Assembly (NCBI GenBank): GCA_021810145.1
Contig: JAJZJL010000041.1
Span: 1 to 34,732 of the forward strand
DNA: 34,732 nt
Source: Planctomycetota bacterium
GTDB lineage: Bacteria > Planctomycetota > Phycisphaerae > WQYP01
Direction: 5' to 3'
Position numbers and translations under genes: made by a program. Below the pieces are notes generated by a model. That model searched no databases, was not told the origin of the DNA, and worked only from the letters and a program-made list of their open reading frames with translations. Positions 24,951 through 32,628 of this stretch are shown in pieces. The first letter of the stretch is position 1. Each line of letters begins with the position of its first letter.

Positions 24951-25156
24951 TATACTCCGGCCTGCCAGTTTCTCCCGCTGTCGGCGAAATTATCCACCAA
25001 TATTCGGCGCTTGCCCAGCGAATTTCCAAAACCGATGGTATACCGATAACGGCGGCCGTCAAGTGCCGTTCGTTTTGAAACCTCCCCGGGGCGCGACCAT
25101 AATTGGCGCGGAAACCTCCGCTTGAAAGCCGCATTGAGGCTGTTTTGTGCGAGCAT
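24950..25156 (-). CDS. Small 68-residue ORF coupled on both sides (unknown function)
   Basis: ATG 25156 follows the stop of the DUF6807 gene with no gap (TAAATG), and its own TAA overlaps the permease ATG (TAATG). Such double coupling argues that it is a real gene in the operon rather than spacer. The product is basic in its first half (AAFKRRFPRQLWSRPG) and ends in a mixed segment (ILVDNFADSGRNWQAGV). There is no TM segment, signal peptide or Cys/His motif, and I recognise no family. A GGAAAAG lies before its start. It may be a small regulator or subunit of the transporter, or a non-functional coupling sequence. Confidence 0.55.
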   Translation of the reverse strand: MLAQNSLNAAFKRRFPRQLWSRPGEVSKRTALDGRRYRYTIGFGNSLGKRRILVDNFADSGRNWQAGV

Positions 25157-26068
25157 TTAATTCTTTTCCAATTCCGCGATGCGAGCAGGAGTTAAAATTC
25201 CGTCGGCAACGATTACGCGATAGGATGAATACAGCGATTCGCCGGCATGAAGCGTATAATCGCCGCACGGCGGGGGAGTTGTATGGGATTCAAAGAACGA
25301 CGCTCCAAACGGATTGGCGGTAAACAGACCATACGCCCGGACGTGCCACCACGTTGGAAAACGGAATCCTCCGGGACGATGGATGATTACAACACTCGCG
25401 GATCGGCCCTCAACCGGCTGACCGCAATACGCACACCAGCGCGACCGCTTTCCCCAAGTTGTTTCGGGACCGGATGTTTTTGCCGAATAATCCATGCCGT
25501 CGGCATTAAAGATCCGCCCTGTTTTCTCGGCGATCATCAATGGAGCTAAACGCACGGCAACCAGGCCGCCTTCCTTCGTATCGCCAAAGCTAACCGCCGA
25601 CGCAACAGGACTCAACGTCAGGTTTATGTCCATAATGTTGGCATCTGCAACTCCAAAAACGCTGATTTCACGGTTCTCCCGCAATATTTTTACGCCGCCA
25701 GCATCCTCCCATTGAGTCGCAAGTGAAATATGTCCCATTGTATTATCGATTGAATACGAGACAGATTCAGTTCGTATGATGCCATGATCCGGACGGTACT
25801 CTTCCCAGAAATCGCATCCATTAACGCTACCATGCCCACACCAAAGTCCGCGATGATGTGGATGATCCGCTACCGGATCTCCGCCATCAACTTCCGGAAC
25901 ATTACGCGTTATTGAGATTCCCGATGGTGTACAAACAGGATAAAAAATGGGCTTGGGAAGTGAGTGCCGAGAAATAAATTGCGTAAAAATTTTCCCGCCA
26001 ATTCGAACGATAAAGCCATCTGGCGCCGATTCAATTTGCATGTTGCGTTCCATTTTTTCTATTTTCAT
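25157..26068 (-). CDS. DUF6807 (PmoA-like) family protein
   Basis: The 303-residue protein matches the DUF6807/PmoA pattern: an N-terminal beta-rich half with YPVCTPSGISITRN, then DHPHHRGLWCGHGSVN (His69, His71, His72, His79), which is the family hallmark, and a C-terminal half with WWHVRAYGLFTANPFG. The family is common in planctomycetes and often sits with sugar-related or oxidoreductase genes; its reaction is not established. No signal peptide is seen. Starts at 26068, 26053 and 26041 are all possible and no ribosome binding site decides between them. It is the first gene of the operon running to 22134 and divergent from the epimerase at 26116 across fewer than 75 bases. Confidence 0.85.
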   Translation of the reverse strand: MKIEKMERNMQIESAPDGFIVRIGGKIFTQFISRHSLPKPIFYPVCTPSGISITRNVPEVDGGDPVADHPHHRGLWCGHGSVNGCDFWEEYRPDHGIIRTESVSYSIDNTMGHISLATQWEDAGGVKILRENREISVFGVADANIMDINLTLSPVASAVSFGDTKEGGLVAVRLAPLMIAEKTGRIFNADGMDYSAKTSGPETTWGKRSRWCAYCGQPVEGRSASVVIIHRPGGFRFPTWWHVRAYGLFTANPFGASFFESHTTPPPCGDYTLHAGESLYSSYRVIVADGILTPARIAELEKN

Positions 26069-26115
26069 GCGATATTAGCTTTCTGGCAAGTAAAGCATTG
26101 ACCTGGAGTAAAATT

Positions 26116-27099
26116 GTGACACAACGAATTTTAATCACCGGTGGGGCGGGGTTCATTGGTTCGCACCTTGCCGAGAGCTTCCTGCAGCGCGGAGATTCTG
26201 TATATGTTCTGGATAATGAATCTACCGGAACTCGCGCAAATATTGAACATCTTTTCTCTAACCGACAGTTGAGATTTATTGCCGGCAGCATCATGGACGA
26301 GGCGGTTATTTCACGCCTGGTGGGGACCTGCCATTATGTTGTGCACCTGGCCGCAGCGGTCGGAGTGCAATATATTCTTGATAATCCATTGGAAAGCATT
26401 CTCACCAATGTGGTAGGAACCGAACGTGTACTTAATGCATGCCGGGATTTTGAAAAGCCGCTGTTTCTGGCCAGCACCAGCGAAGTCTATGGCCTGCAAA
26501 CCCACGCACCTCTGAAAGAAAACGATTATTGTGTGCTTGGGGCAACGTCCGTCAGCCGATGGTCTTATGCCTGTTCCAAGGCTCTCGATGAGTTCATGGC
26601 CCTGGCTTATCACCAAAAGCAATCATTCCCAGTAACGATTGGCCGCTTTTTTAACACTGTAGGCCCCCGCCAGTCGCCGGCATATGGCATGGTTTTACCC
26701 CGGCTGGTAGATCAAGCTTTGCAGAATCAGCCGTTAACCGTATATGGCGATGGCAAGCAAACTCGCACGTTTACCCATATCCAAGACGCGGTTAAAGCTG
26801 TTACTTTGCTGACGGATAATCCACAGGCCGCCGGGGACGTTTATAATATCGGTGGAACCGAAGAAATAAGCATCATGGCTCTGGCTCAGCGCGTGCTGGA
26901 AATAACCGGCAGCCCATCAGAAATAAAACTGATTCCTTATAATGAGGTCTTCAGCAAGAACTTTGAAGATATGCCCCGGCGTGTGCCGGATACCGCGAAA
27001 CTCCGCGCGGCAACGGGATTTTCGCCGCAGTGCGATCTTAACAAGATGATTTCCGACGTTGTTGCCGATCGGCGAATGAAGCTTGCGGCCCGAGGATAG
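26116..27099 (+). CDS. NAD-dependent nucleotide-sugar epimerase/dehydratase (extended SDR)
   Basis: The 327-residue protein has the Rossmann GGAGFIG (9-15), the TSEVYG segment (121-126), the catalytic YACSK (Tyr151, Lys155) and the substrate-side motif RFFNTVGPRQSP. It belongs to the extended SDR group that includes GalE, UDP-glucuronate decarboxylase and dTDP-glucose dehydratase. The conserved core does not decide which. GTG 26116 is the start because GGAG lies seven bases upstream and the protein then begins directly with MTQRILITGG; a TTG at 26098 has no ribosome binding site. It may act in the same cell-surface sugar metabolism as the GT4 gene at 29328. Confidence 0.9.
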   Translation: MTQRILITGGAGFIGSHLAESFLQRGDSVYVLDNESTGTRANIEHLFSNRQLRFIAGSIMDEAVISRLVGTCHYVVHLAAAVGVQYILDNPLESILTNVVGTERVLNACRDFEKPLFLASTSEVYGLQTHAPLKENDYCVLGATSVSRWSYACSKALDEFMALAYHQKQSFPVTIGRFFNTVGPRQSPAYGMVLPRLVDQALQNQPLTVYGDGKQTRTFTHIQDAVKAVTLLTDNPQAAGDVYNIGGTEEISIMALAQRVLEITGSPSEIKLIPYNEVFSKNFEDMPRRVPDTAKLRAATGFSPQCDLNKMISDVVADRRMKLAARG

Positions 27100-27199
27100 T
27101 GCAATGGCAGCACGCACGGACTGCAAACCAATACGGCCCGTTTGCAACACTGTTCAGAATATCAAAGCCTTTTTATTGCACGACGAACAATCTGGCCAT

Positions 27200-27228
27200 T
27201 TGGAAGATATTATATAACGTCCTATAAT
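27200..27228 (+). promoter_or_regulatory. Candidate promoter P1 upstream of asd
   Basis: TTGGAA (27200-27205) and a perfect TATAAT (27223-27228) are spaced by 17 bases. An 8-base inverted repeat, ATATTATA (27207-27214) and TATAATAT (27223-27230), covers the spacer and the -10, as a repressor site would. AT-richness makes chance repeats easier here. Confidence 0.4.
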
Positions 27229-27356
27229 ATATGTTATGTTAAATTGCGCTAAATACGAAATATATCTGCCACCGGGAGAATGGCAAGGACGCTGAAATAC
27301 CATCGATTCGAGCAGTCAGGAAACGTACCCACCGACCTCGTAGCTAACGGGCCAAC

Positions 27357-27385
27357 GTGATAATACTAAGCAATAGCTGTATAAT
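27357..27385 (+). promoter_or_regulatory. Candidate promoter P2 upstream of asd
   Basis: GTGATA (27357-27362, four of six) and a perfect TATAAT (27380-27385) are spaced by 17 bases. It would give a short leader of about 55 bases to asd, an alternative to P1. Confidence 0.35.
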
Positions 27386-27447
27386 TCTGGCGAAACCACC
27401 CGATTGGAGCGGGTGCAGTATGATTTTGAGCTGTTTTAGCAGGAAAC

Positions 27448-28473
27448 ATGGGAATGAACCATCCCCCAATTGTAGCGATTATTGGTGCCACGGGTGCCGT
27501 CGGCGTAGAATTTATCCGGTGCCTGGAAGAACGAAATTTTCCGTTGGCGGAATTACGACTCTTTGCCTCGGCACGCAGTGCCGGCAAAAACATGACGTTT
27601 CGCGGACAATCTATACCCGTTCGTGAGTTGACCGAACAGAGTTTTGGCGGTGTGGACATTGCCTTGTTTTCCGCTGGAAGCTCCATCAGTAAGAAATTCG
27701 GGCCTATTGCCGCCAAAGCGGGTGCGGTTGTGGTAGACAACAGCTCAGCTTTTCGTATGACTCCGGGTGTACCACTGATCGTACCGGAAATAAATCCGGA
27801 ACAGATTAACCATCACAAAGGCATTATTGCCAATCCCAACTGTTCCACCATTATCGCGATCGTACCATTGTGGCCATTACATAAGATAAACCGAATTACC
27901 CGGCTGGTTGCTGCAACGTACCAGGCCGCCAGTGGCGCCGGTGCGGCCGCGATGCAGGAATTGATGGATGCCACGAAGGCCGCGTTGGATGGACGTGATT
28001 ACCCCCCTACGGTTCTGCCGCATCCTTATGCCTTTAATGTCTTCAGTCACAACGCCTCGGTCGATCCAGTGTCGGGTTACAACGAGGAAGAAATGAAGAT
28101 GGTCAATGAAACGCGGAAAATTTTTGCCGATCCTGATATTCGGATTTCAGCGACCTGTGTTCGCGTGCCGGTTCTGCGGGCCCATTGTGAAGCACTCAAT
28201 GTCGAATTTACGTCCCCTATTGAGGCTGGTACGGTTCGGGACATACTTTCGCACGCACCTGGTGTTAAACTTGTGGATCAGCGAGAAAAGAATTACTTTC
28301 CCATGCCGCGGGATGCCTCCGGTCAAGGCGATATTCTCGTGGGGCGCATCCGCAACGATCTCAGTGATCCTTCGCGATGCAGCATTGCGATGTTTGTTGC
28401 CGGCGATCAATTACTCAAAGGCGCAGCGCTCAACGCTGTGCAGATTGCCGAGTTACTGGTGGCAAAAAACTGA
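27448..28473 (+). CDS. asd: Aspartate-semialdehyde dehydrogenase
   Basis: Asd reduces aspartyl phosphate to aspartate semialdehyde with NADPH, at the branch to lysine/diaminopimelate, threonine and methionine. The 341 residues include the Rossmann GATGAVG (13-19), the SAGSSIS segment, the catalytic Cys132 in NPNCSTI, the YQAASGAGAAAM loop, and a conserved C-terminal DPSRCSIAMFVAGDQLLKGAALNA segment. Length and motifs are standard for the bacterial enzyme. The start could be ATG 27448 (AGGA four bases upstream) or ATG 27454 (ten bases); the products differ by two residues. It probably heads the unit asd-truA-GT4-secreted protein. Confidence 0.96.
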   Translation: MGMNHPPIVAIIGATGAVGVEFIRCLEERNFPLAELRLFASARSAGKNMTFRGQSIPVRELTEQSFGGVDIALFSAGSSISKKFGPIAAKAGAVVVDNSSAFRMTPGVPLIVPEINPEQINHHKGIIANPNCSTIIAIVPLWPLHKINRITRLVAATYQAASGAGAAAMQELMDATKAALDGRDYPPTVLPHPYAFNVFSHNASVDPVSGYNEEEMKMVNETRKIFADPDIRISATCVRVPVLRAHCEALNVEFTSPIEAGTVRDILSHAPGVKLVDQREKNYFPMPRDASGQGDILVGRIRNDLSDPSRCSIAMFVAGDQLLKGAALNAVQIAELLVAKN

Positions 28474-28570
28474 CTGTCCGATTCGCTTTGCTGATGGATT
28501 CAGCGATATTCAGCCATGTCGGCACGATTGCTGGTGCGGTGCCGCCGGTAGCTTTGTTGGATGATCTCAA

Positions 28571-29311
28571 ATGCCGGAAGGCCGATATAAACTGCTTATC
28601 GCATACGACGGGACGGCTTATTGCGGTTGGCAGAGGCAGATCGAACCGGTGGTGACGGTACAGCGCACAATTGAGAAAGCTGTCGGCTACATTGTTAATC
28701 ATCCGGTCACAGTTACAGGTTCCTCACGTACCGATACGGGCGTACACGCACAGGGGCAAATCGCCGAGATGACTGTCAACACGCATCTGGACGCTCAACG
28801 TCTGCGCATGGCTATCAACAGTCGATTGCCACCGGACATTTTGATCCGGAAAATCGAGCCGGTGGACGAGAGCTTTAACATCCGCAGCGCGAAAAGCAAG
28901 CGTTACCGCTATTTGATCTGGGCCGATCGCGATCGCCCGATTTTCTATCGCCACTATGTTTATCATCATTGGCGACGCCTGGAAACCTCCGTGATGCAGG
29001 AAGCATGCAGATTATACGTGGGAAAGCACGATTTTATTGCCTTCCGCGGAAGAAAGGATGATCGCCAGACAACCGTGCGGGAAATATTTAATTGCAGTAT
29101 CCATCGGCGTGGACCGATAATAATCTTTGCTGTGGAAGGCAGCGGTTTCCTGTATCACATGGTGCGCACCATGGTGGGTACGGTGCTGGAGATTGGCCGT
29201 GGGCAAGGAACACCGGAACGTGTATCGGAACTACTGGCGTCGGGTGATCGCGGAGCAGTTGGCCCATGTGCTCCGGCCACTGGATTGTGTCTGCAATGGA
29301 TTCGCTTTTAA
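28571..29311 (+). CDS. truA: tRNA pseudouridine(38-40) synthase
   Basis: TruA isomerises uridines 38-40 in the anticodon arm of many tRNAs. The 246 residues contain the early YDGTAYCGWQ segment, the catalytic loop SSRTDTGVHA with Asp55, KRYRYLIW, the HDFIAFRG segment and GSGFLYHMVRTMVGTVLEIGRG. All are typical of the family, and the length is normal. It starts 97 bases after asd with only a weak purine-rich ribosome binding site (GGATGATC), and ends 16 bases before the GT4 gene. Confidence 0.96.
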   Translation: MPEGRYKLLIAYDGTAYCGWQRQIEPVVTVQRTIEKAVGYIVNHPVTVTGSSRTDTGVHAQGQIAEMTVNTHLDAQRLRMAINSRLPPDILIRKIEPVDESFNIRSAKSKRYRYLIWADRDRPIFYRHYVYHHWRRLETSVMQEACRLYVGKHDFIAFRGRKDDRQTTVREIFNCSIHRRGPIIIFAVEGSGFLYHMVRTMVGTVLEIGRGQGTPERVSELLASGDRGAVGPCAPATGLCLQWIRF

Positions 29312-29327
29312 GGCTTTATAACATCCA

Positions 29328-30527
29328 ATGCGATCCATTGTCATCTTGGACGATACCACTTTGAAAATTGTACACATTATTACACGCTTAATTGTTGGCG
29401 GAGCGCAGGAGAACACGATCCTTACGTGCGAAGGCCAGCACCGGCTTGGACACGATGTAACGTTGATAACCGGCCCAAGTCTTGGGCCGGAAGGCTCGCT
29501 GATGCCCAGAGCCGGCGCTGGCGGCTATCGGGTCATTGTGGAAAAGAGCCTGATTCGCAACCCGCATCCGATCATGGATGTGCAGGCGTACCGACAACTC
29601 AAGAAATTATGCCGTCAACTGCGGCCGGACGTTGTACACACTCATTCAAGCAAGGCGGGAATTCTCGGACGCGCTGCCGCGTGGAATAGCAGAGTTCCAG
29701 TGGTGGTACATACCATTCATGGTCTGCCTTTTCACCCGTATCAATCCAGACTTACAAACGCCGCATGGATCGCACTGGAACGTTTCGCAGCCACGCGGTG
29801 TCATAAAATCATCTGCGTTGCCGATGCCATGTCCCGCCAAGCCCTTGCGTGCGCAGTGGGCAAGCCGGAGCAATTTATTACTGTCTACAGCGGTATGGAT
29901 ATTCAACCGTTTTTATCGGCCGCGGATCGCCGTGCCGAGGTTCGCCGCAAACTCGGAATTGCGCCAGACCGCATTGTCATGGGAACAATCGCCCGATTGC
30001 AGCCACTTAAAGGTCATGACGACCTGCTGTCTGTCGCCGCGGAATTGCTCAAAGCCCAGCCCCGTCTAATATTTCTCTGGATTGGTGATGGCGTATTTCA
30101 TCAGCGGATCATGGCCAGGATAAACAGTGCCGGCTGGAAGAATCATTTTATTCTAACGGGTCTGGTACCTCCCGGAGAAGTTCCCGAATTAATTCCCGCA
30201 ATGGATATGATGGTGCATCCGAGTTATCGCGAGGGTCTGCCGCGTGCGGTGGTACAGGGAATGCTGGAAGGGGTTCCGGCAATTGTATATAACTGCGACG
30301 GTGCAAATGAAGTATGTATGAACGGCCAGACCGGAGTTCTGGTGGCACCCGGTAACCTGCGGGAGTTGCAATCCGCAATTCTTGAATTGGCTCAGAATGA
30401 ACCCTTGCGCCGCACGCTGGGAGACAATGGAAAAGCGCTGGCCGCGGCAAGATTTGATGCCAATACGATGGTTGATCGACTGATGGAAATATATCAGAGA
30501 GTCCAAGGAGAACGTAATGCTTTGTAA
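29328..30527 (+). CDS. GT4-family glycosyltransferase (GT-B fold)
   Basis: The 399-residue cytosolic or membrane-associated enzyme has an N-terminal half with RLIVGGAQENT and VHTHSSKAGILGR. The C-terminal half holds the nucleotide-sugar site: MGTIARLQPLKGHDDLL, then HPSYREGLPRAVVQGMLEGVPAI. The E-x7-E motif reads E-x7-Q here, a variant seen in some GT4 members, so the second Glu is absent. The sugar donor and acceptor cannot be deduced. An in-frame ATG at 29328 is used, but homologues often begin nearer LKIVHIITRL, about 11 residues later, and no strong ribosome binding site settles this. The last 11 bases overlap the next gene. Confidence 0.9.
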   Translation: MRSIVILDDTTLKIVHIITRLIVGGAQENTILTCEGQHRLGHDVTLITGPSLGPEGSLMPRAGAGGYRVIVEKSLIRNPHPIMDVQAYRQLKKLCRQLRPDVVHTHSSKAGILGRAAAWNSRVPVVVHTIHGLPFHPYQSRLTNAAWIALERFAATRCHKIICVADAMSRQALACAVGKPEQFITVYSGMDIQPFLSAADRRAEVRRKLGIAPDRIVMGTIARLQPLKGHDDLLSVAAELLKAQPRLIFLWIGDGVFHQRIMARINSAGWKNHFILTGLVPPGEVPELIPAMDMMVHPSYREGLPRAVVQGMLEGVPAIVYNCDGANEVCMNGQTGVLVAPGNLRELQSAILELAQNEPLRRTLGDNGKALAAARFDANTMVDRLMEIYQRVQGERNAL

Positions 30528-32619
30528 GCGATGGCGATGCATCGAGTTAGCTGTTTTATGCTTCTATTTGAGTTTTTGCACGGTTCTGCTTGCTGTTGCG
30601 CCGGTGACATCTGCCAGAAAAATGGTCTTTGTTTCGGGTCAGCCCGCCAGTCGTACACAGTTTCAGATTCAGCGCCTTGATAACGCGATTGGCAATCTGC
30701 TGATTGAAATTCCGATGGGAACCTCCAGTTCCACCTCCCCCGCCGAAGTGCAGGAAACCTATCGACTGGTGATTCGACATCTGTATCAATCGGCAATCCA
30801 CTGTAAAAACCAGCGCCTGCGTTCCCTGATCCTGCTTAAAGCCGACCAAATGAATGCCGGTCTGCCGGATTTTGACCGGCAGGTGGCAATGCTGCTGTCC
30901 CCCCGCAATGCGGCTTATGCGGCAATGGTTCAGGCGTGCCGGGATTTCTACCAAGCCAGCACCCACGTCAATACGGCCATTACATCCGTTGGCACACTTA
31001 ATAAGTATCTGCATGAATTGCTGAAACCATTGGCTCCGTTGGCGCAAATGGAATTTACGGGAGCGTCGGCTCCCGTGGTCTGGCCGGTTCAGACCGCCTC
31101 ACAAACCCAATGGCCTGCCTCTAAACCCTCCGCCGCATTACCGGATATTGGCGCGGAAATTCAGGTTCTGCACCATGCCGGGATTTCACCGGAAATACGC
31201 TCTGTTGTTCAGTCGATTCTTCAGGACCTTCAGCGGGGGATCAAGCACTCCGGCACACGCCAACAAAGTCTTATGTACTATCAGGTTATTGTCCGGTGTG
31301 TGTATCTGGCGGAGCATCTGCGGCAAGGTTCGGTGTTATCACAGCGGGTACAATCACAATTGAATCATCGCCTGTTGCTGGGATTGCTGTTTTTCAAAGA
31401 TCCACGCACACGCGCCAGCGCTGCGCGAAAACTGGAGTTTATCAGTACCATCGTTGATTCGCTGGAACTGCTGCAAACCGCCCCGTTGCCGGGACCGGCG
31501 CAAGACGTCATCAGCCGGTGCATACACAACACGATTTCGCACTTGCAGACCGACAATAACGCATCGCGTTTTGCCCGAGACCTACAAGCGATGGATCAAC
31601 TGTTGATCAGGCAAAAGGCATTGGCCCAGGCGCTGCAGCGAGATCATGCGCCGTACACGAACTTTGCCTGGCAACGCATCAGCCAGGACGGAAATAAAGA
31701 GCTTCAACAGGTTATAAATGTTCTGAAGAAGGGCTTTAACGCCGAAGCAATTCAAACGTATATTGATCATGCCGCCGAGCTTTCAGCGAACTTGAACCGG
31801 CTGGTCAACATGCGATTCTCAGCGCAACAGGCAATGCTGTATCATCCGGTACCCGCCGATGGCGTAGCGCGCAACATGCGACGCTGGGCGACACATATTG
31901 GTATGCATCCGTATCATGCCGGCAATGCCGGAAAAAGCTTTGACCGATTCAATGAGGTGCTTGAAATGCTGGCCGCAACTCATCGCGAAATGGCGGCACA
32001 GGGCCCGCACAAAGTACTTGCTCGTCTCTCCGGGGGCCGCTATCAGCGCTTTGTCAGGGTATTTCTTCAAACCCAGCGGGATATGGTCAACGCATTGGCA
32101 CACCAGCGATTGGCATCCGATGCACTGGTGCATCGGCTTATTCGCCAGCAATTGATTTTCAAAGCCAGTTCCGATTTATCCTATCTGCTGACAAGTAACG
32201 ACCCTTTACGGAAATTGAACCAATGGGCCGCCTGGCACATAACCCTGCGGACGCAAAAGACCATCCTTAACCAATTTGAACAGACAATGTCATTTGAGTT
32301 TCACCTTGCAACCAGCCGCAAGCCGATGTCATCGGAGGCTTGGGCAGGCTTCTCATCGGTAACCGCACCGATCGCAACACTCGCCAACATTTGTCAACTA
32401 TTAACGCCGAAACTCCATGCCCCGTTAAGTGCATGGTCTACCGGCTGGCTTCAAGCCTATTCGCCACAACCGCCCAATGCCATTTACCACAATGAACTGA
32501 CATCAATGAGTCAAGCCTGCATGTTTTTTAACAGTGCTGAATATCAGAATTCCCATGGCCATGCGCAGCAGGCAATCCAACTGTTCAACTCCGGATTAGA
32601 TGCAATTCGGAGAAAATAA
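30517..32619 (+). CDS. Large secreted helical protein of unknown function
   Basis: The 700-residue product has a basic N-terminus, a hydrophobic core (about 9-28) and a likely signal peptidase site near VTSA-RK, so it should be exported. The rest is mostly polar, rich in Ala, Gln, Leu and His, and appears helical with no Cys- or metal-rich motif, no TM segment and no repeat that I could define. AAGGAG lies five bases before the ATG at 30517. The reading frame overlaps the GT4 gene by 11 bases, so the two are very likely co-expressed. I recognise no family; a role as surface or periplasmic partner of the glycosylation pathway is inference from position alone. Confidence 0.8.
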   Translation: MLCKRWRCIELAVLCFYLSFCTVLLAVAPVTSARKMVFVSGQPASRTQFQIQRLDNAIGNLLIEIPMGTSSSTSPAEVQETYRLVIRHLYQSAIHCKNQRLRSLILLKADQMNAGLPDFDRQVAMLLSPRNAAYAAMVQACRDFYQASTHVNTAITSVGTLNKYLHELLKPLAPLAQMEFTGASAPVVWPVQTASQTQWPASKPSAALPDIGAEIQVLHHAGISPEIRSVVQSILQDLQRGIKHSGTRQQSLMYYQVIVRCVYLAEHLRQGSVLSQRVQSQLNHRLLLGLLFFKDPRTRASAARKLEFISTIVDSLELLQTAPLPGPAQDVISRCIHNTISHLQTDNNASRFARDLQAMDQLLIRQKALAQALQRDHAPYTNFAWQRISQDGNKELQQVINVLKKGFNAEAIQTYIDHAAELSANLNRLVNMRFSAQQAMLYHPVPADGVARNMRRWATHIGMHPYHAGNAGKSFDRFNEVLEMLAATHREMAAQGPHKVLARLSGGRYQRFVRVFLQTQRDMVNALAHQRLASDALVHRLIRQQLIFKASSDLSYLLTSNDPLRKLNQWAAWHITLRTQKTILNQFEQTMSFEFHLATSRKPMSSEAWAGFSSVTAPIATLANICQLLTPKLHAPLSAWSTGWLQAYSPQPPNAIYHNELTSMSQACMFFNSAEYQNSHGHAQQAIQLFNSGLDAIRRK

Positions 32620-32628
32620 CCGGCGATT

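Larger units (their letters stand above)
27100..27447. other. 348-base region upstream of asd
   Basis: There is no convincing gene. It contains two candidate promoters (27200-27228 and 27357-27385), an AT-rich inverted repeat over the first, and a hairpin TGCCA/TGGCA (27267-27285). A 26-codon ORF (27280-27360) also lies here, its Shine-Dalgarno-like GGGAG inside that hairpin and too close to the ATG. A tRNA-like piece at about 27099-27150 does not complete a cloverleaf. A long leader from the first promoter (about 210 bases) would leave room for a regulatory RNA, but I do not recognise a known riboswitch. Confidence 0.5.

Noticed and set aside
27096..27160. tRNA-like segment with a D-arm-like GTGC...GCAC and an ACTGCAAACC reminiscent of a Cys anticodon loop
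   Set aside because: The anticodon stem does not pair, and there is no T-arm (GTTCGA) or matching acceptor stem. At most it is a chance resemblance or a relic.
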